A stretch of 64,000 nucleotides of DNA from Eretmocerus hayati (lineage: Eukaryota > Arthropoda > Insecta > Hymenoptera > Aphelinidae): positions 78,572,186 to 78,636,185 of the forward strand of contig CM056743.1 in assembly GCA_029851415.1 (NCBI GenBank). Reading direction: 5' to 3'. This document shows positions 12,041 through 24,354 of the stretch, piece after piece. A program made the translations under genes and the position numbers. The notes under the pieces were generated by a model, which had not been told where the DNA came from, ran no database searches, and worked only from the letters and a program-made list of their open reading frames with translations. Position 1 is the first letter of the stretch, and each line of letters opens with the position of its first letter.

Positions 12041-15000
12041 TCCTCTCCAGAATCCATGGGCGACTTGACAATCTTGTTGAGTGCCCGACGAAGAGTTGTG
12101 GTGGCGGTCTTGAGATCGACCACACGCACCAATCCATCAGCTCCTGGATGGACGGCAGTGACCCACGCAATGGGCCATTTTGTAGGCGGCGTAAGCTCAT
12201 CCTTGACCAGCACGAGATCTCCAACTCGAATTTGCTCTTGTACTGCTAACCATTTGGACCTCAATTGATAGTGATGCATGACTTCCAGACGCCATCGATT
12301 TCAAGAATCATTCCTCATGCGTTGTATGGCTCTTCACCTGCACTGAGGGGACTGTGTTACTTGTGCATCATTATATGGTTCAGGAAAAGCAGTCATAGGT
12401 CTCCCAATTAGCAAATGTCCTGGAGTAAGAGCTACTGAATCCGTTCCTCCAGGCGACAAAGGGCAAAGTGGTCTCGGATTGAGACATGCTTCTATTTGGC
12501 AATATGATAGGATGAATTTCTCCATACGAAAGATTCGCATTTTGAAGTCGTCCGCCCACTCTCAATACACCACGAGAATCTAAAAATGGCAGCAATCGTC
12601 CAATGTCACTTTTAGTCGACAAATGTTGACTTTTCTCTAAAGCTTTGATTTCTCCAGCAAAATGCTGCCTTGGAATGGATTTGAACAGTGCGATTTTTGC
12701 GGAGTTCAATTCTATTGGACTCAAGAACGATTCGCCACGATCCTCAGATTTGCGAGAAGCATTGAATTTCCATCGAAATATGTAAGCCACTATTCGGATT
12801 ATTTTTGAAAAAAAACTGACATGTGATTGGAGGTGTTCTGAAACCTGCGCCGATTCCACAACTGATTGAGCCAACGCTTCCGCGCATACCGATTCTGAAG
12901 TAACTTCAGGCCATTCATTCTTCAGTTGAGTCACCCAGTTTGGTACACTCCACCAGATATCTGAATTTGAATGTTCTTTCGCGGTCACCCTCCGGGTTGC
13001 GAAGTCCGCGCAATTATCTACCGAGCAAACATGCCTCCATACAGCCTCTGGTGGAATAGTGCTAATCGTACTCACTCGATTGGCCACAAGAGTTTCCCAT
13101 TCAGACGGATGACAATTGAGCCAATATCAGACCAGCAATAAACAGCTGATGGTCGTATTTCCAAATTACTCATGACATGTTTGGCTAATTTGCCTAACAA
13201 AACTGCACCGCACAACTCGAGTTTGGGGATGGAAAGTGTTTTAACTGGTGCCACTTTGGTCTTAGCCATTATCAATTGTGAAGTTTTCCCTGGAATCACC
13301 GAGTAAACCGGGGCCGCATATGCCCTTTTTGACGCGTCTGTGACCCCATGCAGTTCCCAACTTGAACTCGACAGTGTGCCTAACCAACAAGACACTCGGA
13401 CTTGGGACAATAGTTGGACTTGTGACCGTATTTCCTGCCTTCCAACGAGTACTCCACCGACGACCGGAGTGTCCCAATCGATCTTCAAATGCCACATATT
13501 TTGCGATGAGATTTCAGCTTGTATCAAAAACGGAGCTAACCAACTAAGTGGATCGAACAACCGAGCTACTTCTGATAGAATCGATCTCCTCGTGACAATA
13601 TCAGGAGCGAAAGGCATCGATATCCGAGAGGAAAATTGATCTTGATGCGGAGACCATTCTAATCCAAGGGTGGAGAAGACGTCGTCGAGTTCTATCGCAA
13701 TGTCTCCTGAGTTCTCTGAAGAGAGCCGTCTCAACAAATCCGAGTGATTTGCCGATCACTTTCCAAGTTCCATACAGGCGCATGACATGATCGAGATCAG
13801 CTGGTCCCGAGCTTCCAAAGCGGCTGGTAGAGTATCCCCTCCCCCAAACAAATCATCAATGTAACGACGAGACAGGATGATCAGAACTGCGATAGGAGAT
13901 CCATCTTTGTGAATCTCTACCAAACGGAGGAGAACTCTCATCGCCTGATACGGCGCACAAACTGTACCATAAGTGACCATTAGCAAAACGAAGTCAAGGA
14001 TTTTTCCTTGTCCCAATGACCGCCAGACAATCCTTTGCCAATTCACATCCTCAGGATGTACCAAAATTTGTCTGATTATTTTTATGATGTCTGTACAAAA
14101 TCCATATTTGAAAAATCTCCAGCGAATCAATAGCAATGTTATATCATTCTGAAGCTGGTGGCCAGCCATTGAAAAATCATTCAATCTTTCACCATTACCT
14201 GTTCAATGCGAAGCATTCAGAACGACTCGAATTTTGTCGCTGTCCTTACGAAGAACAGGATGATAAGGCAGATGAGATGGCGCTGGAGTGGACCCATCTG
14301 GTGGCTGTGAGGGTTTCATATGTCCCAATGACTCGTACTGTCCTATGAATTCGGTGTACGCTCCATCTAACTTCGAACCTCCTTGTCATTTTTTCTCAGA
14401 TCTTAGTAGGCATGCCACCGCAACAACCCTAGATTCAGGAAACGAAGCTTCATGAGTATTTTGTGTGAAAGGGAGGCACACGACGAAGCGTCCTTCAGGC
14501 GTGCGCTCGACAGGAGACGTGAATGATTTCTCACAATACTCCTCCTCAGCTGTGAGATGACGATTAGCTGGGAGTTCTTCAATTCCCCAAAATCTAGTTA
14601 GCTGATCTGACAGAGAAGTATCAACGCCAGTATGCAAGGAAAAAACGACACGAGGATTCACAGTTTCCACACTCGAGTCCGTACCCCCAGTGAGTATCCA
14701 ACCCAATGCTGTGTTCTGCGCGGTAGAAGTTCTTGGTGGGCCCTTTACCAGACCCTCCCGAAGAATTTCGCTATGAACCTCGGTACCCAATAAGCGATCG
14801 ACTTTTGCAGGAATGAAATATTTCGGATCAGCGAGCGTGAATCCATGCAAACGCGACCAATCGTCACATTTCACGGTTCATCTAGGCAAAAATGGGGTAA
14901 GTTCCGGAAGAACCAGAGCCTCGATCTCGAGAGAGAATTTCGAATCGATTTTCGACTGCAGCGTGAGCGAGACTTTACTCGTCGGAACGACTGTGCGTCT

Positions 15001-15316
15001 ATCTCCAATAAGATTGGTCCCCAACCCAAGTTTGCGAGACGGGAGATCCAACGCTCGATCTACTCTATCCGCGACAAAGAAACCATCCGAACATGGATCG
15101 ATCAGTGCACGAGCTCCTACCTTTTGTTCATGAGGACCTTGTAACCGAATACGCGCCAACGCTACTAAACGCGCTTGCTTCGGCACAGCAGGAAAACTAT
15201 GAATCAGATGACAATCAGTCTGCTGCGATTTGCGTTGAGCGGACTCTGGCTTGGGGGCACCCTTTGATGCCATATATAATTTCGTGTGATGTAACTTTTG
15301 ACATCCAGAGGGCTTG
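12041..15316 (-). pseudogene. BEL/Pao pol remnant (right arm)
   Basis: This is the mirror copy of the left-arm element. On the minus strand, protease lies at 15273-14878, the protease C-terminal block at 14874-14386, RT at 14184-13756 (YIDDLFGGG) and RNase H at 13737-13072. RNase H end plus integrase zinc-binding region lie at 13087-12380 and the DUF5641-like end at 12279-12041. It keeps the 36 bp of RT sequence lost on the left (KYGFCTDIIKI) but has the same missing integrase core, so that deletion preceded the inverted duplication. Stops and frameshifts remain, and no gag is present. Confidence 0.9.
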
Positions 15317-16300
15317 TACAGGGTGTCCCAAAAGTCAGTCCCCCCCCCCCCCCCTTAAAAACTCGAAATTGGCTCCGGGAATCGAAATACTTCGAAACAC
15401 GTGTCTCCTAAAATCGAGAGGGAAGCTCGAATATGGTCTCAGATTTGACCTTGAATCTGACCTTGATGGTTTTTCGGCGGATGGAACGGTTTTCTCAAAT
15501 GGGAACCCCTATCATCGACTCCGGATTCTGAAAAAGCGCAGGATCTTACGTCCAAATATGATTTTTTGAAAATGTTCCAGATGACCTTTAGGAGTCATTT
15601 TGGGACCAAAAGTATCTGGAGGGTGGATTAAATTACCACACCTAGTGCGATAGTTTTGTTTTGAGAGGTACCTTTCAGAGAAGTTTCTCAGCTTCATTTT
15701 GACCCTTGACATGTGACCTTGAATATGTCCTTGACTCACGAAATTCGGAGTTGGCTCCGGGGATTGAAAAACCCCGGGGCACGTATCTCCTAAAATCGAG
15801 GGGGAAGCTCGTATATGGTCTCGGATTTGATCATGATGGTTTTTTGGAGGTGAGAAACGGTTTTTCCAAATAGGAATCCCTGTTATTTACTCCGGATTCT
15901 GGAAAAGCACGAAATTTTACGTCCAAATATGACTTTTTGCCGATGTTTCAGATGACCTTGAGGGGTTATTTTGGGGCCGAAAGTATCTGGATGGTGGATT
16001 GACGTACCACACCTAGTGCGATAGTCTTGTTTCGAGAGGTACCTTTCAGAGAAGTTTCTCAGACTCATTCTGACCCTTGACCTGTGACCTTGAATATGAC
16101 TTCGAGTCACAAAATTCGGAATTGGCACCGGGGATCGAAAAACCCCAAGATATGACTCTCAGCTGATCGCGCAGGTGACCAAGAGCTCATCGCAAATGAG
16201 ATGGAGTAATCACATGAAAAATTCAGAAATCGATTAGGAGTGGGGCAAGAAAGAGGCGATTTGGAATTGGTGTGATTCAATTCAATCAGAAGTGATATTA
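15317..16300. repeat. TCAAGGTCA-rich repeats with mariner-type TIR (right arm)
   Basis: TA followed by CAGGGTGTCCCAAAAGTC at 15319-15336 is the element end. A C-run and about four diverged units with TGACCTTGA motifs and GAAGCTCGAATATGGTCTC follow. This mirrors 4990-5934 but with different indels. Confidence 0.7.
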
Positions 16301-16499
16301 TTGCTAACGAGTGTATCAGAACCAAACTTCACTCTAAACGATTTCCTCAATAACTTAATGACTAATCTTACGCACTATTGATCAAAATTCTCGGCTCTGA
16401 CTCGGTTACAATGTCCTCGACTTTAGTATCTGTATAATATCGACGAAGTAATACTCAGATGAGGTGCTCAAAGTGTCCATCTTGAACTTCCAATCTGTA

Positions 16500-17275
16500 C
16501 TACAAACGAGTCTCGAACTCTTCACCCGCCTTTCGTATGGTCTCAGAGGATATTTTACCACATTCTCTTACTATCCTCTCTCTCAGTTCTCCTAGATTTG
16601 CTGGTGCAGGGTCTTCGTAGACAGCATCCTTGAGATGTCCCCAGAGGAAAAAATCCGAAGGATTTGAGTCAGGAGACCTAGGAGCCCATAGCATCGGGCC
16701 AAATGTCCCTATCCGTCTGTCAGGATAATGAGTATTCAGATATCGCTGTGCAATTCTACTCGTGTGCGCAGGATGCCCATCTTGTTGGTATGTTGACAAA
16801 TCTTCATTGAAAGCGAGTTGACCTTCGCGTGGTTCTTCTTCAACTATTTGAGTGATCAGCGAATCGATGGCATCTTCCAACATTTCCCCGTATTTCGGGG
16901 CATTGGGATTTCCATCGATGAATAACGGACCAATCAATCGTTCGCCAAGGAGACCAACCCAAACGTTCAACTTCTGCGGATATTGAGTACGACCTTCAAA
17001 CACCCAATGAGGATTTTCTTCGGCCCAGTATCTTGAATTTTGTCTATTGATATGGCCATTGAGAAATAAACAGCTGCGTCACTGAATATAATATGTCGTA
17101 ACAGCTCCGGATTTGCAATAAGTCTTTGAATTATGTCCTCAGCAAAGTCTATCCGCCTGGCATAATCCTCAGGGGAGAGTTTTTGCAATACAGATGGTTT
17201 GTGAGGGTGAAACTTGTGATGTTTCAATATTCTATGAACAGCACTCTTCGGAACGCCTAACGACTGCTCCATTAG
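16500..17275 (-). pseudogene. IS630/Tc1-mariner-type transposase remnant (right arm)
   Basis: The minus strand carries the HTH part at 17272-16967 (LGVPKSAVHRILKHHKF, IIFSDAAVYF) and the catalytic C-terminal part at 17003-16500 in another frame. The second part includes YPQKLNVWVGLLG, QQDGHPAHTSRIAQRYL, WAPRSPDSNPSDFFLWGHL and an intact C-terminus ending FETRL. It is the better preserved of the two copies but is broken by a frameshift near 17000. The N-terminal end abuts LINE sequence. Confidence 0.85.
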
Positions 17276-17330
17276 GCGGGTAGAAGTTTCCGGCTCATGT
17301 CAGTGCCACAGTTCCGAGTACTGCAATCGT

Positions 17331-18010
17331 TTCCGTTTGATCTTTGGTAGCGCAGAGAATTTGCGTCTCATCGACATTAATCAACTCCCCAATATTTCTA
17401 TTGATGGCTCTCCTGTTGAGTTTGTTGACGTAGCAAAGGATCTTGGTGTACGGATCTCCTCTGACCTAATTTGGAGGAAACATGTGTCGTACATTTGCCA
17501 ACGTGTGTTTGGGACCCTGCGCCAACTCCGTTCTGATCAGCATGCTCTGTCTTTTTTATCACGCAAGACCCTGGTACAAACAATCGTTCTTCCTGTATCA
17601 GACTATGCCTGCCTCGTCTACCACGATCTCTCTGATGAACGAAATTTGAAGCTCCAACGTGCACACGATGTCCGCACAGGATTTGTATTCGGAAACATTC
17701 CTTGGAGTGATCATTTGACACCCTACCGCCATGAGCTGGAATGGCTTACGGTCAGAGCCCGGAGAGTATTTCCCAGCCAGTCTGTTATTCCAGATACTGA
17801 AAACCCAAAAACCACACTATCTAGCCAAAAATATCATAGCAAAATGCAACACAGGACTACACAGGTCGATTCGGCTCCAGAACAGAGATCTCCTTATTTC
17901 CAAATGGCACACAACATCTTATAAAAATTCTTCCCACTTTTCTGCCTCTCATCTTTGGAATTCACACCCACGCTCTATAACAAACCTCCCCCAAGAGATA
18001 TCGTGGGAGT
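17331..18010 (+). pseudogene. LINE reverse-transcriptase C-terminal remnant (right arm)
   Basis: A 195-residue frame at 17337-17924, then another frame to 18027, mirrors 3197-3870. RT tail signatures include LGVRISSDLIWRKHV, ICQRVFGTLRQLRSDQHAL and LVQTIVLPVSDYACLVYHDL. An ASHLWNS end then gives the usual LWNSLP-like C-terminus of Jockey/CR1-type elements. The upstream catalytic domain is absent. Confidence 0.75.
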
Positions 18011-18019
18011 TAGCCGGGG

Positions 18020-18830
18020 TGAGTTAGCCGGGGTAGAATATTTTCCCGCGTAGAATCTATCTGAGGCCTTGTCCATCGGGGAAATCGATTTGTCAGCCCC
18101 CGGGCACATCCAATAGATCCATCTGCGGTATTTTCAGTCATCTCCAAGCATGCACGAGATGGGAATCGCATATTTTGAGGGTCATTCCACGATTTCTTCC
18201 ACAATTCGAAAACATTCAGTGGAAATACCACCTCGACAGGATTGTGTCCACACCTAGAATTGATCAAATGATGGTTGAACCTCGAATAACTACCCTTTTG
18301 CAGTACTTTCGGGGGATTAGGTGTATGCGCGAGTGAGAATTTACCCGCTTTTTTCCCCAAACAAGGGATTTTGTGATGGTTCTATCACATTATACGAAAG
18401 TGAGACTATCGTGAGGTCCAGTCTACCCAAGAAAACAATCAGGGAGTATATTTATACAACGTATAACTAAAATTTCTAATATTTTCCCCCCACCTCTGAG
18501 CATGCGGGAGCCTGTCTTGAGGTTTTTGTCCGTGAGAAGTTAGCCGGAGTAAATCATTTTCCCAAGTAGAGTCTATCTGGGGCCTTGTCCACCGGGGAAA
18601 CCATTTCGATAGCCTGCGGGCACATCCACTAGATCCCTCTGCGGTATTCTCAGTCATCTCCGAGCATGCACGAGATGGGAATCGCATGTTTCGTGAGTCA
18701 TTGCACGATTCTTCCCACAATTCGAGGACATTAAGTGGGAATAGCACCTTGACAGGATTGAGTCTACGCCTAGAATTGATCGAATGATGTCTAAACATCA
18801 AATAACTACAAGTGGGGATCATCCACAGAA
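18020..18830. repeat. Two ~510-bp units (right arm)
   Basis: This is the inverted counterpart of 1870-3195, with two units instead of three. The middle left-arm unit has no partner. Copy number therefore changed in one arm after the duplication. Confidence 0.75.
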
Positions 18831-18979
18831 GAGATCTTCTATCTCTCTTGCACCACTGCAACGGCTGAGTTGGTCGTTAACGCGCCGCGCACCTCACCTC
18901 AGTGTCTCTCTCGCGAGTCTCTTTCTCTCTCGCTCAGTTCCCCTACCTCGGCCCATTGGGCATCGTCCGTTCAGGTCAT

Positions 18980-20601
18980 CGTATGTTCCAGTAGTGCACT
19001 GTACACTGTGTGCGCTATTTTAGTCACTCTCTCGAGTTTCTCTCTCTTTTTCACGTTCGACTTTTCGCGGAACTGACAATGTGTGCTGCGCCTCTGCATA
19101 TGTGAACGTATTACTGTATAGTACGTTCGACCCCGCCTCACCCCGCGTTCAGCTCTAGTTTTGCTCGCGCGGTAAACTCGCCCGCTCGAAATACTCACGG
19201 GCCTCGAGTCCCATGGAATATGACGTGTAAGAGAGCACAATATTACTGATTTTCGTCTTTTTTCGGCAGCTTTACCCTCAATCGCCTCTCGCCACAGTAA
19301 ATTTCTTGTGGTCGCTAGAAGTTACTCTCCCTCGGCCGAGTTCCTTTTTGCAGAGCTTGATATCCTCAGAGTTGGTATTTTGTGCTACGCTCGTTATGTG
19401 AGTGATACATAATCGTTCACTCCACCCCCACCCTTAGCTTGGACGTGCAGACAGGGGTGACAAGCATAGTGCTTACCCTCCCCTCAAGCCCCTCTAGCAA
19501 CGCCCAGAGCGCGCCATCCGACTATCATCTGCAGGGCGATGAACAAGGGGGGCTTGAGGGGTGGCTGAGTACTACGCTCGTCACCCCTGGGTGCAGATGT
19601 TGATCACCGATATACAAAACATAGCTACTCAGGAGATGATATACATGAGATCTTTTCAAGGTCAAGCGAGATTTGGAGTCGAGTTTCTGCAACATCATAA
19701 TTGCTAACGAAATATTCTCACACATTCATTTGAAGCTTCCGTCGCGTAGGATCCTAGACTCCTTCTACCTAATTCAGATCAACTCTTTTCCATCACTGAT
19801 ATCGGTTCTTTGATTTACATGTGATGATTGGAACTATTCAAGTACATTCGGGTAATACTCGAATGATGTCGTCGTGTGAAAATAGCAGTTAAGAGCTATG
19901 GAGTGATTGATGACGGGAATAATAACTCATGGAAGATTTTGTATTTCCAGGAACTCCCAACGGATGGACGATTATCTGCAAATCGAGAACTCGGATCAAT
20001 CGAGGCAGTAGAAGCCAGACCATAGTTATTTTGATCCCCTTGGACCCTCAAATGAAACTATAGTAGTTCGAGCATTGATATTGCAGCCGAAGAGAGTACC
20101 TCACCATGACATATGTGGTAGGATTCGGAAAAATCACGTTATGATATTTTGATGAATAAGAGTGAGGTTAGTTTGAATGCTCTGCTGACACTCTACCGTA
20201 GTTTGAGAAATATTCGCGTTCTCGTGACGAATTTTCAAACGACTACTAGACTTACAGACATCATTTTTTAATCAACCCACAGATATTTTATTCCATCTCT
20301 CCGGAACCTCACGTATCCAATCCGCGAGTTAGAAGAACGAGTTGGGGCCCTGACATACTCCAAAAGCAGCTGTCCTTGTCTTAGTACTTATGAGAGACTC
20401 TACGGTCCCATAAGAGTCGAGAGAGTGGTTGACAACGAAATGATATCAATGTAGTGCTATAGGCTTCACAGAGCATCATACGAAATATATCACAGGAATC
20501 CTGAGTGGTGGATATATGAAAATCCAATAAATCATCAGAAACTGGCGTCGATGTGATGGGAGATACATTGTACGATAGTGATCTTTTGAATTATCCATAT
20601 A
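18980..20601. other. Intergenic sequence, no gene recognised
   Basis: This is the right flank of the palindrome. It has CT-rich tracts near 19020-19060 and one hairpin (19446-19595). No open frame shows a domain and no splice-linked exon chain was found. Confidence 0.5.
19446..19595. repeat. ~50-bp-stem hairpin
   Basis: TGCAGACAGGGGTGACAAGC and CCCTCAAGCCCC on the left pair with GGGGCTTGAGGGG and GCTCGTCACCCCTG-GTGCA on the right, about 50 bp around a 50-bp loop. It looks like a small foldback element. Confidence 0.6.
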
Positions 20602-21653
20602 CAATATGTGTCAGAATAGGTGTACATCCCGTAACCGGGCTATGAATCGCGTTTTGTAATTAATTTTGGTATCTTCAGAATTTTTTGTAATAATTTTCAT
20701 TTTTTGTAACTTCTAATTGAAAATGAAGTTGCAATCATTACATTTGTAATGCTTCACAGAGAGTGCGAACTTCGGGCATGTAATGATTTGCCACTAAACA
20801 TTACACAACAAACAAGCGTTTGTTGTGTAATGGTAAGGCATTGCCATCGAGGTTAAGTCAAGGGTGTTTATCGTTTTTCCCGTGAATGTAATTAATTGAT
20901 CATTTATTTATGACGATGGTGGTTCCGAGAGTGATTGTGATTGCGCGAAAGCTCACTTTCGTGAGGGTGTAGGCATTGATTAAATTGCGGACGAGGCCGC
21001 GCGCGGTGCGGTGGAGCGCATAGATGTCTGTGATTTTTAAGATTAAACATATACGACAACAGTTACCTGTGGAAACGTGACATCTATCAGAATAAGGAAT
21101 CAATTTATGAAATCAGAGTTCTGAGAAATTTCTTTCAACAATTTCATCACAGCACTCATCATGATGTTTTTGACGTGCCGACATACATCTCGCATTGACC
21201 CATCGATTTTTTCAAGATTGACAAGGTGCCAACCTTGATCTTCATCATCAAGGACGAAAAATCTACAATATCTCTCATGATATCATGATAAGTGTTTTGA
21301 ATCATTGGAGAACATGTGAACCATGAAAATTTACATCCTGGTTTCGAAAACGGTTGAATTTCTGTCGTCTAAAATTTGAGGGGATGGTTATGCAATGGTT
21401 ACAAAAAAAACGTAAAATTACCAATAGCTACTCGCGAATACAGTTGTCCCTCACTCCGGTTGAAGTAACCGCCCACCGACTCATTTCTTGTTTGAGTTAT
21501 TTCTTCTATTGTTGCGATTTACAATTGGTTCTTGAGCATTCATCTATTTTACGAAGAGAACTACAGTACCGTTCAAGAGTTCTCGATCGGTGATCCCTCA
21601 AGTACCCTGACTTGCAACAGCGATAGGTCGAATTCTATGGGTCGTACGGAAAT

Positions 21654-22236
21654 TGAAAAAGAGCATTTCAAAGAACAGAAAAAATACTAACTTTTCATGG
21701 GTTTGGGTGATTTTTATCGAATATTTTTGCTACACGCTGATGGAAAGATAGGAAATCTGGAAACTTTCTACTTTCATTGAGACATCTGCCGTTTTAATGC
21801 AAAAGGAGATACGGCGATGCTCAAAGATCATCTTTCAGAGCGGAAAAAATGCTATGTTCAGCTTTTTTTTGGTTATTTTTCACGTACTGCATGTGAGAAC
21901 GTATGAGCTGTCTAGATACCCAAAATGACTGTTTATTACCGGAAACGGCACAGAAAACGGTGAAAACCCACGATTTTGAGGATTTGGACAGCTCGCACAT
22001 CTCCATGCACGGAACTTGAAAAATAACCCCGCATAGTATTTTTCCCGCTCTATAAGATACTTTTTTTCAGAATTGCCGTATCTTCACTTGCATAAAACTG
22101 CAGGTGTCTCAATGGGACTAAAAAAATTTTAGATTTCCTATTTTCTCACCAGCGTGTAGGACCTTCAAAAATATTTGATAAAAGTCATCCAAATCCACCA
22201 AAAGATAGTATTTTTTCTGCTCTCTAAAAAGGTTCC
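21654..22236. repeat. Foldback repeat, ~220-bp arms
   Basis: AACAGAAAAAATACTA near 21672 and ATTTTTATCGAATATTTTTG match, inverted, the block 22020-22236 (CATAGTATTTTTCCCG, TAGTATTTTTTCTGCTCTC). The arms are separated by roughly 120 bp and diverged about 15% by eye. No coding content. Confidence 0.7.
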
Positions 22237-22548
22237 TTAAAATTTTTCTACCGAGCTCAATTTGAAACAATTTTTTTTTTTTCATAGTCCCCGAACCTGT
22301 GCGAATATGTTCTTCAATGCAAATACTACCGATTGGAACAATATCTGGGTGAGATATTCAGTTCTCAATTTTATTCAGCCAATACAGAACATGATTTTTT
22401 GGCTTCTTGCGTAAAACAACCTTACATGTGTGGCTCGCATATGCTTCCATCTGAACAAATTTGCACCAATCTATGTCAAATTATACCCCGAAATACACCC
22501 AAATATGTCTGGGCGCCCACCGATGGTCCCGTGTGAATCGATTTCCCG

Positions 22549-22842
22549 ATGTCGCTTCCCCAGATTTCAATAATTAATTTTTCTTCACAAACAACTTTTT
22601 GTGCAAGATCACGATTCCTAGACAACAACTCGAGTTATACAGTACCCTGCGGAAAAAATGTGACACGAAAAGCTTTGCTAGAACCGCAATCAGTTCGACG
22701 CCCTTGGGTCTGCGATAATCTTCCTAACAGCATTCGAAGAATGAAGGAAAAATCGATCGATATAAGTGCTTTGAAAATTATTCTGAATGAAATTTCTTCC
22801 CCTGTTACGATCGACGCCCAAAAGTCTAAAATCTCCATTTGA
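22549..22842 (+). pseudogene. Possible LINE RT C-terminal tail
   Basis: A 97-residue frame carries a TVPCGKNVTRKAL block followed by WVCDNLPNSIRRMKEKS and a terminal helix. This pattern resembles the C-terminal tail of Jockey/CR1-type RTs (VP--RT------S------WN-LP--IR). No RT catalytic motifs lie upstream. A short, low-confidence fragment. Confidence 0.35.
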
Positions 22843-23255
22843 ATCAATGACCCATCATTTTTATGCAAATCATGTTAGAGTCAATATTATTTGAAAAAAA
22901 CTCGTCGATCTATTGAAGACCTTTTAAATTATTTTTATACATTGCTCTAAGATCTTCTAGATCCGAGTTACAAGCGATTGCGCGGGAAGAGTTTGGTACG
23001 TAGAGCAAGGCCAGAAAAAGGGTTCTGGAGATCTTGGAAAGCCCTACAATATTTTTGAGAATTTCCACGCTAGCATGATTTGCATAGAAATGGAGGTTGA
23101 TCAATTACAATGGAGATATTTAAAGTTTTGGGCGCCGATGATAAGCAAGAGATTCCAATCGAAATAGTCTTTGAAACACATGATTTGATAGACTCTTTTC
23201 CATCTCTCAGAAGCTTTTTGGAAAATTGCAGGGCCCAAGGGATTGTCAGGAAACG

Positions 23256-24354
23256 CCAGGCCAGTTCCAAACTAGTCCCAGACAGGTCCTGGTGCGATGT
23301 CATGCAGGTTCCATGGGAGTGTCGGAACACGTTACACCAGTCCCAAACTGGTCCCAGACCGGTCCTGGTGCGATGTCGCAGAGGTCCCGAGGGAGTGTCA
23401 GAATGAACTGCACCAGTCCCAAACTGGTCCCGGACGGGTCTTGGCGCGATGTCGTGCAAGTGTCATGGGAGTGTCGAGCCAGTCCCAATCTGGTCCCGGA
23501 CCGGTCCTACTGCGATATCGTGCAGGGCCCCAGGGATTGTTAAGCAACGCCACGCCAGTTCCAAACTAGTGCCGGACCGGTCCTGGTGCGATGTCGTGCA
23601 GGTTCGATGGGAGTGTCGGGACACGTTACACCAGTCCCAAACTGGTCTCAGACCGGTCCCGGTGCGATGTCCTGCAGGTTCCATGGGAGTGTCGGGCCAC
23701 TCTACACCAGTCCCAAACTGGTCCCAGACCGGTCTTGGTGCGATACCGTGCAGGGCCCCAGGGACTGTTAGGCAACGCCACACCAGTCCCAAATTAGTCC
23801 CGGACCGGTCCTGGTATGATGTCGTGGAGGCCCCGAGGGAATGTCAGAATGAGCCGCACCAGTCCAAAACTGGTCCCCGACCGGTCTTGGTGCAATATTG
23901 TGCAAGCCCCATGGAAGTATCAAGCCACGCTGCGCCAGTCCGTCACTGGTCTCGGACCAGTCCTAGTGCGATGTCGTGCAAATCCCATAGGAGGGTCAGG
24001 CAACGACGCGCCAGTCCCAAAATAGTCCTGGACCGACCCTGGTGTGATATCGTGGAGGTCCCGAGGGAGTGTTAGGCGACGTCGCGCGAGTCCCAAAGTG
24101 GTCCCGGACCGGTCCTGGTGCGATATCGTGCAGGTCCCATCGGAGTGTCGGGACACGTCACGCCAGTCCCAAACTGGTCCCGGACCGGTCCTAGTGCGAT
24201 CCCGTGCAGGGCCCGAGGGATTGGCAGGCGACGCCGTGGCAGTCCCAAACAGGTCCCGGACCGGTCCTGGTGCGATATCGTGCAGATCCCATAGGAGTAT
24301 CAAGCCACGCAGCACCAGACCCAAACTGGTCACGGACCGGCCTTGGTGCGATGC
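23256..24354. repeat. 76-bp minisatellite, ~14 copies
   Basis: A GC-rich unit with CCAGTCCCAAACTGGTCCC, GGACCGGTCCTGGTGCGAT and a variable CATGGGAGTGTC or CCAGGGATTGT segment recurs mostly every 76 bp (for example 23336 and 23412), with occasional shorter steps (66 bp). Since 76 is not a multiple of three, the array is read in rotating frames and yields long stop-free frames on both strands. CCCAAACTGGTCCCAG and CCGGTCC are themselves near-palindromic. Confidence 0.9.

Larger units (their letters stand above)
1713..18979. repeat. 17.3-kb imperfect palindrome (inverted duplication)
   Basis: The outer ends read ATGACCTGAACG(A/G)ACGATG inward from 1713 and from 18979. The arms (1713-9742 and 11471-18979) carry the same elements in mirror order: 510-bp tandem units, LINE RT remnant, mariner transposase, TCAAGGTCA block, BEL pol remnant, and the outer part of a CCCCACTG TIR element. 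A 1.7-kb unique spacer (9743-11470) lies between. The arms differ by scattered substitutions (a few percent by eye) and indels: a 36-bp loss in the left RT and three versus two 510-bp units. They are therefore not an identical assembly fold. No target-site duplication is visible at the outer ends. Confidence 0.9.

Noticed and set aside
1713..18979. A Maverick/Polinton-like giant element, judged by size and long inverted ends
   Set aside because: No DNA polymerase B, retroviral-like integrase of Polinton type, ATPase or capsid genes. The arms consist of unrelated decayed elements, and no 6-bp duplication is seen.
1713..18979. Assembly artefact (one arm duplicated by mis-joining)
   Set aside because: Arms differ by many substitutions, a 36-bp RT indel and a whole 510-bp unit. 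An artefact would be identical.
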